Positions 8,173 to 14,379 of a DNA stretch of 34,091 bases are shown here, piece after piece. Position 1 is the first letter of the stretch, and each line of letters begins with the position of its first letter. Source of the stretch: Bullifex porci (GTDB lineage: Bacteria > Spirochaetota > Spirochaetia > Sphaerochaetales > Sphaerochaetaceae); NCBI RefSeq assembly GCF_009695635.1, contig NZ_VUNN01000023.1, forward strand, positions 1-34,091, read 5' to 3'. The notes beneath the pieces are model-generated. The model made no database searches. It saw nothing but the letters and a program-made list of their open reading frames with translations, and was not told the origin of the DNA. Made by a program: the position numbers and the translations under genes.

Positions 8173-8400
8173 TGACGTACTCCCACGGGCAAGCCCATGG
8201 GAATCTGGTCATGGTAACGACGATTGCGTCCCGAAGGATGTCTTACACCGTCTCTGGCCCACGAGACCCGTCCGGCCTCGCCTTATGATCTAGGCGTCCT
8301 TCGCCTGTTCCATTCGATTCATGATACGCTTCGCTTTCTTTGTGTACTTTGCCAAAACCCTTTTCCTCCTTAAGAAAAAGTCTAGGATTTTGTCCGCAGT
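8173..8400 (-). mobile_element. Decayed IS200/IS605-type right end with candidate omegaRNA segment
   Basis: A GC-rich patch sits between two AT-rich gene remnants. Its end carries an imperfect hairpin, CCCACGGGC (8182-8190) against GCCCATGGG (8193-8201) with one A.C mismatch. Just outside is a GTACGTCAAAT-like terminus read on the minus strand. This is the look of IS200/IS605 right ends, where the omegaRNA of TnpB is encoded. Just inside are further stem-prone segments (GAGACGGTG, CCTTCGGGACG). No tnpA or tnpB is recognisable. The patch has cut the permease remnant and abuts the STAS remnant. Alternative: another GC-rich insertion with a terminal hairpin. Confidence 0.4.
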
Positions 8401-8660
8401 CCCAAATACTTCATTGATTGTTTCGTTAACATTGAAAATCGTCATCTTGCCCTGTTTATTCTAACCTTTTCAGCAGCTAAAAGAACACGTAGACCAGTAG
8501 AGGAGAGATACTCTAGATCTTTAAAATCTAGATTAAGCACTGTAATTCCATTCAAGGATGATTTGAATTCTGCCTATAGCTTTGGAGAAGTTGTTGTATC
8601 CAATCTTCCAGATAGCATTACGTTCAGTGTACTTCCATTTAAAGTCTTTTGAATTGTCAT
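8401..8660 (-). pseudogene. Anti-sigma-factor antagonist (STAS domain), degraded
   Basis: From an ATG at 8660 with AAGGAGATA upstream, the frame reads MTIQKTLNGSTLNVMLSGRL, DTTTSPKL, then TAG where STAS proteins have an acidic residue. It continues with LNLDFKDLEYLSSTGLRVLL, containing the Ser of the usual phosphorylation site. A one-base loss in the A run at 8455-8457 then shifts the frame, and the shifted frame continues the domain as GKMTIFNVNETINEVFG, ending where the GC-rich patch begins. So the gene has a nonsense codon, a frameshift and a lost C-terminus. SpoIIAA/RsbV-like proteins normally release a partner anti-sigma factor; none is seen here. Confidence 0.75.
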
Positions 8661-8806
8661 AATAAATATCTCCTTATTAGATTAGTTTTATTAAGCAACT
8701 TAGCTTCAAAATAGAGTGTATTACTCTTATCTCTCTACCTATCAAGCAAGCTTTCACTTTTTGTTCCATCACCTAAAATTCAAAGCATGGCACCCATGTG
8801 AATCAA

Positions 8807-8917
8807 TTAACACATGCCTCTTTCTCTGCTTTTTGAAAATTCATTGGCACTCTCTATTTTCATATGCTTAGTACCATGTGGCGTAAAAAAAATATGTATT
8901 GCTTTCGTAATACCCAT
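8807..8917 (-). pseudogene. Short ORF with good ribosome site, possible flavodoxin/ferredoxin remnant
   Basis: ACAGGAGAATATAAA precedes an ATG at 8917; the frame gives 36 residues beginning MGITKAIHIFFTPHGTK before TAA at 8807. The start resembles EFR1-type ferredoxin-flavodoxins, which often begin with x-A-I-x-x-F-F-S-P-T-G. Downstream the frames are full of stops. The good ribosome site suggests a former or very small gene. Low certainty on family. Confidence 0.3.
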
Positions 8918-8960
8918 TTTATATTCTCCTGTATTATTAATCTTCGAATTCAAGTCCTTA

Positions 8961-9153
8961 TCAGATTATTCCATGATCTCTTGCTAGATTCTTGATGCTC
9001 CTGTCATAGGTTGCTTCCGCTTCTTTAGAAAAAGAAGCACCCTGGAACACCCTCATTGTTATCACGATGATGTGCAACACAGGCGCAGCATTTTCCATGT
9101 CGTGGACAGTCATAGGTACATGGACAGGATCTTTTGTTATCACAAGTACTCAT
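8961..9153 (-). pseudogene. DUF6485-like Cys-rich small protein, frameshifted
   Basis: GGAGGAATAATTA precedes an ATG at 9153. The first frame reads MSTCDNKRSCPCTYDCPRHG, then KCCACVAHHRDNNEG and VPGCFF: Cys-rich, with the CPRHGKCC signature I associate with DUF6485 proteins. It then hits a stop. Removing one base from the A5 run at 9029-9033 restores GCFFSKEAEATYDRSIKNL and a normal end at 8961. The Cys pattern suggests metal or Fe-S binding; the function is unknown. Either a real one-base insertion or a homopolymer sequencing error. Confidence 0.6.
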
Positions 9154-9400
9154 TAATTATTCCTCCAACCATAATGTTAGAAAATATAAAGTCGAATGAT
9201 TATATCAACTATCTCTTAAAAAAAAAGTCATACATTGCTGATTTGGTATCTTTTTTTGCAGAATTGGTATGAACATAGTGATTATTGCCTTATTTTAAAA
9301 GTAGATTATTACTAATTAAAGCTGATTCTCTTAATCTGAACATTTGTATTATCTAGCAATTGATATTGTAAATAATTAATACTTTTGAACTACTGCAATT
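9154..9400. other. AT-rich intergenic stretch
   Basis: Apart from the ribosome site of the DUF6485-like gene at its left edge, no frame, hairpin or repeat that I can support. Contains several A/T homopolymers. Confidence 0.6.
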
Positions 9401-9448
9401 AAAAAAAAGAGCAACCGTTTCATCAGCCAGTGCTGTGAGAACGATTGC
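9401..9448 (-). terminator. Rho-independent terminator of the tRNA transcript
   Basis: Read on the minus strand, GCAATCGTT (9448-9440) pairs with AACGGTTGC (9419-9411) over nine pairs including one G-U, followed by a run of eight T (9408-9401). A small CAGC/GCTG stem can form in the 20-base loop. Confidence 0.75.
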
Positions 9449-9521
9449 ATATTGTTCGATGGTCTGGAGACCAGCTCCCATTGGATACATTTGCTATCTC
9501 AATGGTCCAGTTACATCTATT
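9449..9521 (-). ncRNA. Structured trailer between initiator tRNA and terminator
   Basis: A 73-base segment lying between the tRNA and its terminator. CCATTG+GATA (9478-9487) pairs with TATC+CAATGG (9495-9505) with a one-base bulge, and TGGTCT/AGACCA forms a second hairpin (9460-9473). Minus-strand translation also gives a coding-looking stretch (MGAGLQTIEQYAIVLTALAD) that runs through the terminator stem. The segment may therefore be a decayed gene tail rather than an RNA. Both readings are kept open. Confidence 0.35.
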
Positions 9522-9594
9522 TAGCAGGGGTAGGACTCGAACCTACGACCCCTGGGTTATGAGCCCGATGAGCTGCCAACTGCTCTACCCTGCG
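9522..9594 (-). tRNA. Initiator tRNA-fMet (CAT)
   Basis: A 73-base cloverleaf on the minus strand with anticodon CAT. Initiator marks: the 1-72 pair is open (C1 opposite U72) and the anticodon stem has three consecutive G-C pairs (GGG-CTCATAA-CCC). The T arm is GTAGG-TTCGAGT-CCTAC and the D stem GAGC/GCTC. The 28-42 pair is a C.A mismatch, which is unusual. CCA is not encoded. A TTGACA promoter ends eight bases upstream and a terminator follows 74 bases downstream. Confidence 0.9.
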
Positions 9595-9608
9595 ATGAAT
9601 TCTTATTA

Positions 9609-9637
9609 AAGTTAATCAAAAAGGTAGTTATTGTCAA
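9609..9637 (-). promoter_or_regulatory. Sigma-70-type promoter of tRNA-fMet
   Basis: TTGACA (9637-9632, minus strand), a 17-base spacer, then TAACTT (9614-9609). Predicted start near 9602, eight bases before the mature tRNA 5' end. Confidence 0.75.
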
Positions 9638-9691
9638 CACTAAAACTATGAAATTTTTATAATATTTTTTATCCTCTTACTATATAAATAA

Positions 9692-10066
9692 TTATATTCC
9701 TTGAAGAAGTGCATTTCTTACAGCCGCTCTAATTACCTTTGATGATAATGTTGCGCCAGAGACAATATCAACCTCACTTGTATTATTTTTTATCATCTCA
9801 GGAATCATTTCTTCAGCTTTTTCGCCCTTACCATTTTCATGTCTTAAAAGAGCTATATCAACAATCCTTTTATCTTTTACAGTGACATTAACCTCAACAC
9901 TTACTAATGGAGCTACTTCCTTACCAAAGTAAACACCATCCTTAACATCGTTAATATCGATTATAGGTCTGCTATCAATACTCTTTACAGCATTATTCGC
10001 TATTACTTGGCAAGAGATAACCATAAAAAAAATAAAGATAATAAGTGCAATTAATAGCTTTTTCAT
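9692..10066 (-). CDS. FMN-binding domain protein, membrane-anchored
   Basis: 124 residues. An N-terminal hydrophobic segment (about 3-18, LLIALIIFIFFMVIS) ends in a Cys, so it is an uncleaved anchor or a lipoprotein signal. The rest is one FMN_bind domain like that of RnfG/NqrC, with SGATLSS at 103-109, the motif whose Thr carries covalent FMN in Rnf/Nqr proteins. Covalent attachment in this stand-alone form is inferred and would need an ApbE-type transferase, not seen here. The start overlaps the flavodoxin end by four bases, so the two were made together and may pass electrons from a cytosolic flavodoxin to a flavin outside the membrane. Confidence 0.8.
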   Translation of the reverse strand: MKKLLIALIIFIFFMVISCQVIANNAVKSIDSRPIIDINDVKDGVYFGKEVAPLVSVEVNVTVKDKRIVDIALLRHENGKGEKAEEMIPEMIKNNTSEVDIVSGATLSSKVIRAAVRNALLQGI

Positions 10067-10573
10067 ATTCTATTATCCTTAATGTATTTCAAGATATCAT
10101 TGAGGTTAGAGCTATCTACTCTATCACCACCCTCGTTTAGTAGCTTTAGCATATCTCTATCATCCTCATTTAGTGTTCCCTTATCTGTTATTTGTTTAGT
10201 TAATACATTCTTCATTAGCTTCATAATAAGCTTATCAATTCCTTTAAGCTCAGAAAGATAGAATGCACCCTGTAAAGTAAATAAAGGGATAGTAGAAGCT
10301 ATTTCATTTGCTTTTCTTATTCTTTCAATTCCCTCACCTGTTTTACTCATTCCTACTGCACAAATTATTTTTAAAGCAAAGTTACTTTTCAGCCTTTTTT
10401 AAGTCCATAATACTATCGGCTCTGACATATCCTAAATAAATAACGTTACTACCTTGCTTTAAGCTTGCTACTGCGTCCTTTAGCTTATAAGCCCTTAAGC
10501 TCAATTTTTCTGCAAGAAGCTTTGCATACCTCTTGGTGCTTCCATGCTTTGATACATATACTATAGCGTCCAT
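10063..10573 (-). pseudogene. Flavodoxin-domain protein with one-base frameshift
   Basis: The ATG at 10573 follows AAGGAG at good spacing. The first frame reads MDAIVYVSKHGSTKRYAKLL (FMN phosphate loop S-K-H-G-S-T-K) and stops at 10382. Taking one base out of the A6/T6 run at 10395-10400 joins it to the second frame as DLKRLKSNFALKIICAVGMS, which runs on to 10063 and resembles the C-terminal half of the flavodoxin at 3465-3965. The whole would be about 169 residues, normal for the family. A -1 slip on A_AAA_AAG would meet a stop at once, so programmed -1 frameshifting does not rescue it. A real lesion, an RNA-polymerase slippage site or a read error are all possible. Confidence 0.75.
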
Positions 10574-10584
10574 AATCACTCCTT

Positions 10585-10631
10585 GGCTAATAACTATTAG
10601 CCATAGTAAGCTAATGCTTATTAGCTGTCAA
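10585..10631 (-). promoter_or_regulatory. Promoter with two palindromic operators for the flavodoxin/FMN operon
   Basis: Minus strand: TTGACA (10631-10626), a 17-base spacer, TACTAT (10608-10603). The spacer is covered by an 18-bp palindrome (10609-10626, AGCTAATGCTTATTAGCT on +). A second, 10585-10602 (GGCTAATAACTATTAGCC on +), covers the predicted start near 10596. The two share the pattern GCTAAT-N4-ATTAGC within a position or two. This is the layout of a repressor closing a promoter from two sites. The TetR-family gene at 12490 is the nearest candidate regulator; MarR-type is also possible. Confidence 0.75.
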
Positions 10632-10706
10632 TATAATAGGAAAAATGTATTAAAAAAGAGATATAACTATCTTTTTGAGTCTTTGCTAAACGTATATTAT
10701 TTATTC

Positions 10707-11339
10707 ATGCAAACCATTAATAATTACTTATCAAATAGAAAATATCCTGGAAGAACAGTAATTGCTGGAAACACAAAGGATGGAAAGCTTTTTATGGCTT
10801 ACCTACTCCAGGGGAGAAGTGAAAATAGTAGGAATAGAGTTTTAGTTAAAAAAGATAATGCTATCGAAACAGCTCCTAAGGATGAAAGTAAGGTTCAAAA
10901 CAGAGATCTAATAATTTATAAGGCTCTACTTGAGGATGATGAATATATATACCTAACTAACGGAGACCATGGGGAAAGTATTATGAAAGCAGGTGATATC
11001 GAAAAAGGTCTTTTAGAGAGAACCTTTGAAGAGGATCCTCCTATAAATACTCCAAGGCTTGGTGTCATATATAAAAAAAGAGAAAAAGTATTTAACTTCT
11101 TTATCATCAAAAAGGATGAAGATAAAACATTACGTATCATTTGGAGCTACCCAGCGGTAGCAGAGGTAGCACATATTATCCACACCTATGAAGAGGATTT
11201 ATCATCCTTTAAGGATAATCCTGTAATGGTTAAGCTTGAGGATACTAATGAGATTCTAGGTGCATTTGACAATGATAATACAGTTGCTTGCATGATAAAA
11301 TTAGATGATGATGTAAAAATCTTTAACAGGGGTGAGTAA
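10707..11339 (+). CDS. PurO-like IMP cyclohydrolase
   Basis: 210 residues from the ATG at 10707 (MQTINNYLSNRKYPGRTVIA); the frame is open further upstream, but that part overlaps the opposing promoter and has no similarity. The N-terminus with NRKYPGRTVIAGN and the LLQGRSENSRNRV segment is that of the IMP_cyclohydrolase (PurO) family, which closes FAICAR to IMP, the last step of purine synthesis. The next gene, one base downstream, is the matching AICAR transformylase. No ribosome site precedes the ATG, and TATTAT (10695-10700) ends seven bases before it, so the mRNA may be leaderless. Confidence 0.85.
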   Translation: MQTINNYLSNRKYPGRTVIAGNTKDGKLFMAYLLQGRSENSRNRVLVKKDNAIETAPKDESKVQNRDLIIYKALLEDDEYIYLTNGDHGESIMKAGDIEKGLLERTFEEDPPINTPRLGVIYKKREKVFNFFIIKKDEDKTLRIIWSYPAVAEVAHIIHTYEEDLSSFKDNPVMVKLEDTNEILGAFDNDNTVACMIKLDDDVKIFNRGE

Positions 11340-12509
11340 ATGGAAGAGATATTATTAAAATATGGAATTAACCCTAACCAAAAGGTAGCATCGATATCTG
11401 CTCAGGATAAGCTTCCTGTAAAGGTACTCAATGGAAGAGCTGGATACATTAATTTCCTCGATGCACTCAATGGTTATCAATTAGTAAAAGAATTAAAGCA
11501 GGCAACAGGGTATCCTGCAGCAACCTCATTTAAGCATGTTTCTCCTGCAGGAGCAGCTATAGCTATTCCTTTGAGTGAGAAGGAAAGGAAAATGTACTTT
11601 GTAAGTGAAAAAACAAAGCTTTCCCCTTTAGCAACAGCATATGTTAGAGCAAGAGGTGCAGATAGAATGAGCTCCTTTGGGGATTTTATCTCGCTCTCAG
11701 ATGTTTGTGATGTTTCAACTGCAAAGATAATATCAAGAGAGGTATCTGATGGAATTATTGCTCCAGGCTATGAGAGCGAAGCTCTTGAAATATTAAAAGC
11801 TAAAAAGAAGGGTGCATATACAGTTATAGAAATTGATAGCCAATATGAACCATGTGTACAGGATGAAAGAACTATATATGGAGTTACCTTTAAGCAAGAT
11901 AGAAACAACTACATCCCTACCTTTGAGGAGCTTGATAATATAAAGAGTAAAAATAAGAATTTGCCAGAAGGTGCAAAGCTAGATTTAATTGTTGCTCTAG
12001 TTGCTTTAAAGTATACTCAATCAAACTCTGTTATCTATGCTTATCATGGACAAACAATCGGTGTTGGTGCAGGTCAGCAATCTAGACTTCACTGTACTAG
12101 ACTTGCAGGTGATAAGGCAGATAGATGGAATTTAAGACAAAGCGATAGAGTTTTAAATCTCCCATTTAAGAGTGAACTCACTAGAAATGAAAAGGATAAT
12201 GTAATTGAACAATATCTTTCTGATAATCCTGAAATAGATATGTGTGAAAGCTGGCAGGAGCACTTCACAAAAGAGGTTAAGCCTTTTACAAGAGAAGAAA
12301 AGAAGGAGTATCTAAAGAGTATTAGTGGTATTTCTCTTGCATCAGATGCATTCTTCCCATTTAAGGATAATATCCTTCGTGCAGCCTTCTCAGGTGTTGA
12401 TTACATCGTAGAGCCAGGCGGCTCCTTAAGAGATGATGAGGTTATTTCCTGTGTAGATGAATTAAATAAGGTTTTAGTCTTTAATAAAACTAGACTTTTC
12501 CACCACTAA
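11340..12509 (+). CDS. purH: AICAR formyltransferase, stand-alone PurH-like
   Basis: 389 residues. The protein is the AICARFT domain of PurH without the N-terminal IMP cyclohydrolase domain. Family segments: FKHVSPAGAAIA (the catalytic Lys-His), SPLATAYVRARGADRMSSFG, VIYAYHGQTIGVGAGQQSR, HCTRLAGDKAD, ASDAFFPFKDNI and the C-terminal IVEPGGSLRDDE. It transfers the formyl group of 10-formyl-THF to AICAR. GGGGTGAG in the end of the purO-like gene acts as ribosome site, and the two stop/start codons abut, so they are one operon that splits what is usually a bifunctional enzyme. The 3' end overlaps the convergent tetR gene by 20 bases. Confidence 0.95.
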   Translation: MEEILLKYGINPNQKVASISAQDKLPVKVLNGRAGYINFLDALNGYQLVKELKQATGYPAATSFKHVSPAGAAIAIPLSEKERKMYFVSEKTKLSPLATAYVRARGADRMSSFGDFISLSDVCDVSTAKIISREVSDGIIAPGYESEALEILKAKKKGAYTVIEIDSQYEPCVQDERTIYGVTFKQDRNNYIPTFEELDNIKSKNKNLPEGAKLDLIVALVALKYTQSNSVIYAYHGQTIGVGAGQQSRLHCTRLAGDKADRWNLRQSDRVLNLPFKSELTRNEKDNVIEQYLSDNPEIDMCESWQEHFTKEVKPFTREEKKEYLKSISGISLASDAFFPFKDNILRAAFSGVDYIVEPGGSLRDDEVISCVDELNKVLVFNKTRLFHH

Positions 12510-13053
12510 ATCTTATTAACGCATCTTGAACTGAACCATGGATTATCGTATGAAGCTTACTAACTATCATATGATAATCCTCTTCCATATTATTATCTAA
12601 CCACTTACAAAGAGTTCCAACACATCCAAAGGTATAGAAATTAATTAGAAAATTCTTTTCATCCTCTTTAACACATATATTAGAAAACTCTGAATCAACA
12701 ATTCTTGAAATAATAGAATAAATTATGTTTTGAAAGAAATTTATTAAATTATCTCTAAAAATAGAGTGGTACATTTTAATTACTAATAATCTGTTTTCAA
12801 CAGCATAGCAGCACGCTCTCTCTAGCCCTATTTCCCAATTGTTAAGCTTATCGTAGGAGTTAAAGAGCTTCTTTCCCTCACTTTCAAGTATCCATTCTGT
12901 CATGCTATATACATCTCGAAAGTGGTAGTAGAAGGTATGACGTGATACTCCAGCTAGAGAAGATATATCTTGAACATTAATCTTTGAAATACTTTTATCT
13001 TGGATAAGTGCTTTAAATGCATTAGCTATAGCCAGCTTTGTATCATCGACCAT
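12490..13053 (-). CDS. TetR-family transcriptional regulator
   Basis: 187 residues. The N-terminal helix-turn-helix (about 8-52: KLAIANAFKALIQDKSISKI, then VQDISSLAGVSRHTFYYHFR) is classic TetR. The C-terminal part resembles the DhaS/TetR_C_7 type, with a helical ligand domain rich in aromatic residues. GGAGGAG precedes the ATG. Targets are not known; the twin palindromes at 10585-10626 are the best sites nearby, and the 13286-13349 inverted repeat lies just upstream of its own promoter region. Any transcript of purH that fails to stop would run antisense through this whole gene. Confidence 0.85.
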   Translation of the reverse strand: MVDDTKLAIANAFKALIQDKSISKINVQDISSLAGVSRHTFYYHFRDVYSMTEWILESEGKKLFNSYDKLNNWEIGLERACCYAVENRLLVIKMYHSIFRDNLINFFQNIIYSIISRIVDSEFSNICVKEDEKNFLINFYTFGCVGTLCKWLDNNMEEDYHMIVSKLHTIIHGSVQDALIRFSGGKV

Positions 13054-13219
13054 ATTCTCCTCCGCTTAATTAAATATTAACATATTTTTTCTCCTAATCT
13101 ACTACATATAATCAACATAAAAAGCTAACAAATTCTACAACTTTATTTTTTATGATTTATAACATCCACACGAATACTTCCTTTATAATATTTATGTGGC
13201 TTTCCCCTCATTTTTATCC
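13054..13219. other. Intergenic region upstream of tetR
   Basis: AT-rich, holding the tetR ribosome site and presumably its promoter. A TATAAT at 13184-13189 on the + strand lacks a good -35. No coding frame. Confidence 0.5.
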
Positions 13220-13249
13220 GCTGCCTTTATTCTGAGGCAGCATTTTTTT
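13220..13249 (+). terminator. Rho-independent terminator on + strand beyond tetR
   Basis: GCTGCC (13220-13225), a ten-base loop, GGCAGC (13236-13241), then ATTTTTTT. It is oriented to stop rightward transcripts, the nearest of which is purO-purH ending at 12509. It shields the hsp20 promoter from read-through. Confidence 0.85.
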
Positions 13250-13285
13250 ACCCCTTTGATTCGCTTTTTACCCAAGTTTTTCTAC

Positions 13286-13349
13286 TTTTGAGCCAAAATG
13301 ATTCAAAAAATGTATCAAAATAACTCCACTGTATCATTTTGACTCAAAA
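13286..13349. promoter_or_regulatory. 17-bp inverted repeat upstream of the hsp20 sigma-54 promoter
   Basis: TTTTGAGCCAAAATGAT (13286-13302) and ATCATTTTGACTCAAAA (13333-13349) are inverted with one mismatch and a 30-base gap that itself repeats TCAAAA. It lies about 75-135 bases upstream of the -24 element, the usual place for an upstream activator site of a sigma-54 enhancer-binding protein. It is not a CIRCE element. Confidence 0.6.
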
Positions 13350-13420
13350 TGGGTGTTATAAAATAACTTAAAAAGCTTATCAAAATTATTAAATCCTTAT
13401 ATTTAAATAACTTATAAAAG

Positions 13421-13437
13421 TTGGCATCAATGTTGCA
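13421..13437 (+). promoter_or_regulatory. Sigma-54 (-24/-12) promoter of the hsp20 operon
   Basis: TTGGCATCAATGTTGCA: TGGCAT, five bases, TTGCA, with the invariant GG and GC exactly ten bases apart. It matches the sigma-54 consensus TGGCAC-N5-TTGC at all but one position. Predicted start near 13447, 34 bases before the first hsp20 ATG. Confidence 0.8.
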
Positions 13438-13480
13438 ATATATTTGGCATAACAAAAAGAAAATATAAGGAGGCCACAAA

Positions 13481-13876
13481 ATGGCAGATAGAAAATATAA
13501 TAACAACTCTTACAACGATATCTTTAACACACTCTTTAGTGTATCAAAGTTCCCACCAGTAGATATCTATGAAAATGATAAAGGTTATGTAATCACAGCA
13601 GAGCTTGCTGGATATGATGAAGATAAGATTAACATCTTTGCTGAAAAGCATGTTCTACACATAGCATCTGATGAGCATGAGAATGCAAAAGAGCATAGTG
13701 ATAGAAAGTACTTAATTAAGGAGCGCTCAGTAAAGTCCTTTGAAAGAAGCTTTACACTTCCTGAGGATGCAAATGAAGAAAACATTACTGCATCCTATAA
13801 GATGGGTATCTTAAGTGTCTTTATTCCAAAGATGCCAAAGGTAGAGCCTAAGAAGATTGAAGTAAAGATTAACTAA
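13481..13876 (+). CDS. Hsp20/alpha-crystallin small heat-shock protein
   Basis: 131 residues. An alpha-crystallin domain runs from about 25 to 125: FPPVDIYENDKGYVITAELA, GYDEDKINIFAEKHVLHIA, FERSFTLPEDANEENITASY, then KMGILSVFIPK with the G-I-L/V motif, and a C-terminal EPKKIEVKIN tail serving as the I-x-V anchor. It holds unfolded proteins in the cytoplasm without ATP. AAGGAGG precedes the ATG. First of two tandem hsp20 genes 13 bases apart, under the sigma-54 promoter, which is unusual for a chaperone gene. Confidence 0.95.
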   Translation: MADRKYNNNSYNDIFNTLFSVSKFPPVDIYENDKGYVITAELAGYDEDKINIFAEKHVLHIASDEHENAKEHSDRKYLIKERSVKSFERSFTLPEDANEENITASYKMGILSVFIPKMPKVEPKKIEVKIN

Positions 13877-13889
13877 GGAGGAGAAAACG

Positions 13890-14291
13890 ATGAGATATTA
13901 TTACGACCCAATCGATACAATATTTAATGACTTATTTGACACTTGGACAGGTAGTGGCAGAAAGTATCCTAGTGTAGATGTATATGAGACTAAGGATGCA
14001 TATATTATAGAAGCTGAAGTAGCTGGCTATGATAATGATAAGATAAATCTAAGTGTAGATAAGCACATCCTCACAATTAGTAGTGAAGAGGTTAAGAAGG
14101 AGCTTAAAGAAGGAACTAGCAAGATAGCAGAAGAGATAAAGCTTCCTGCTTTTGAAAGAAGCTTCTCACTTCCTGATGGCACAGATGAAGAAAAGATTAG
14201 TGCCGACTATAAGAATGGTATTCTTCTAATTACTCTTCCTAAGCTTGAAAAGGCTATAGCTAAGAGAATAGAAGTAAAGATAAATAAATAA
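13890..14291 (+). CDS. Hsp20/alpha-crystallin small heat-shock protein, second copy
   Basis: 133 residues, paralogous to the gene before it: YPSVDVYETKDAYIIEAEVA, GYDNDKINLSVDKHILTISS, FERSFSLPDGTDEEKISADY, KNGILLITLPK, and the tail RIEVKINK. The N-terminal arm differs (MRYYYDPIDTIFNDLFDTW), and this arm usually sets partner and substrate choice, so the two may form mixed oligomers. AAGGAGG lies at good spacing. A terminator follows 27 bases downstream, closing a two-gene operon. Confidence 0.95.
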   Translation: MRYYYDPIDTIFNDLFDTWTGSGRKYPSVDVYETKDAYIIEAEVAGYDNDKINLSVDKHILTISSEEVKKELKEGTSKIAEEIKLPAFERSFSLPDGTDEEKISADYKNGILLITLPKLEKAIAKRIEVKINK

Positions 14292-14317
14292 ATTGGATAA
14301 CGCTTCACACATCCAAG

Positions 14318-14345
14318 GGACAGATCTTAAGGTCTGTCCTTTTTT
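14318..14345 (+). terminator. Rho-independent terminator of the hsp20 operon
   Basis: GGACAGA (14318-14324), loop, TCTGTCC (14333-14339), then TTTTTT. Confidence 0.9.
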
Positions 14346-14379
14346 GTTTTCTTGAGATATATTTATTTAGAGGTTTACT

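Noticed and set aside
9420-9430. CTGATGA on the minus strand, as in a hammerhead ribozyme core
   Set aside because: No GAAA partner or matching stems II and III; it lies in the terminator loop.
10382-10400. A_AAA_AAG slippery site as programmed -1 frameshift in the flavodoxin gene
   Set aside because: The -1 frame meets TGA within two codons; the needed frame is +1, so a one-base indel fits better.
13286-13349. CIRCE/HrcA operator upstream of hsp20
   Set aside because: Neither the arms nor the nine-base spacer of CIRCE are present.
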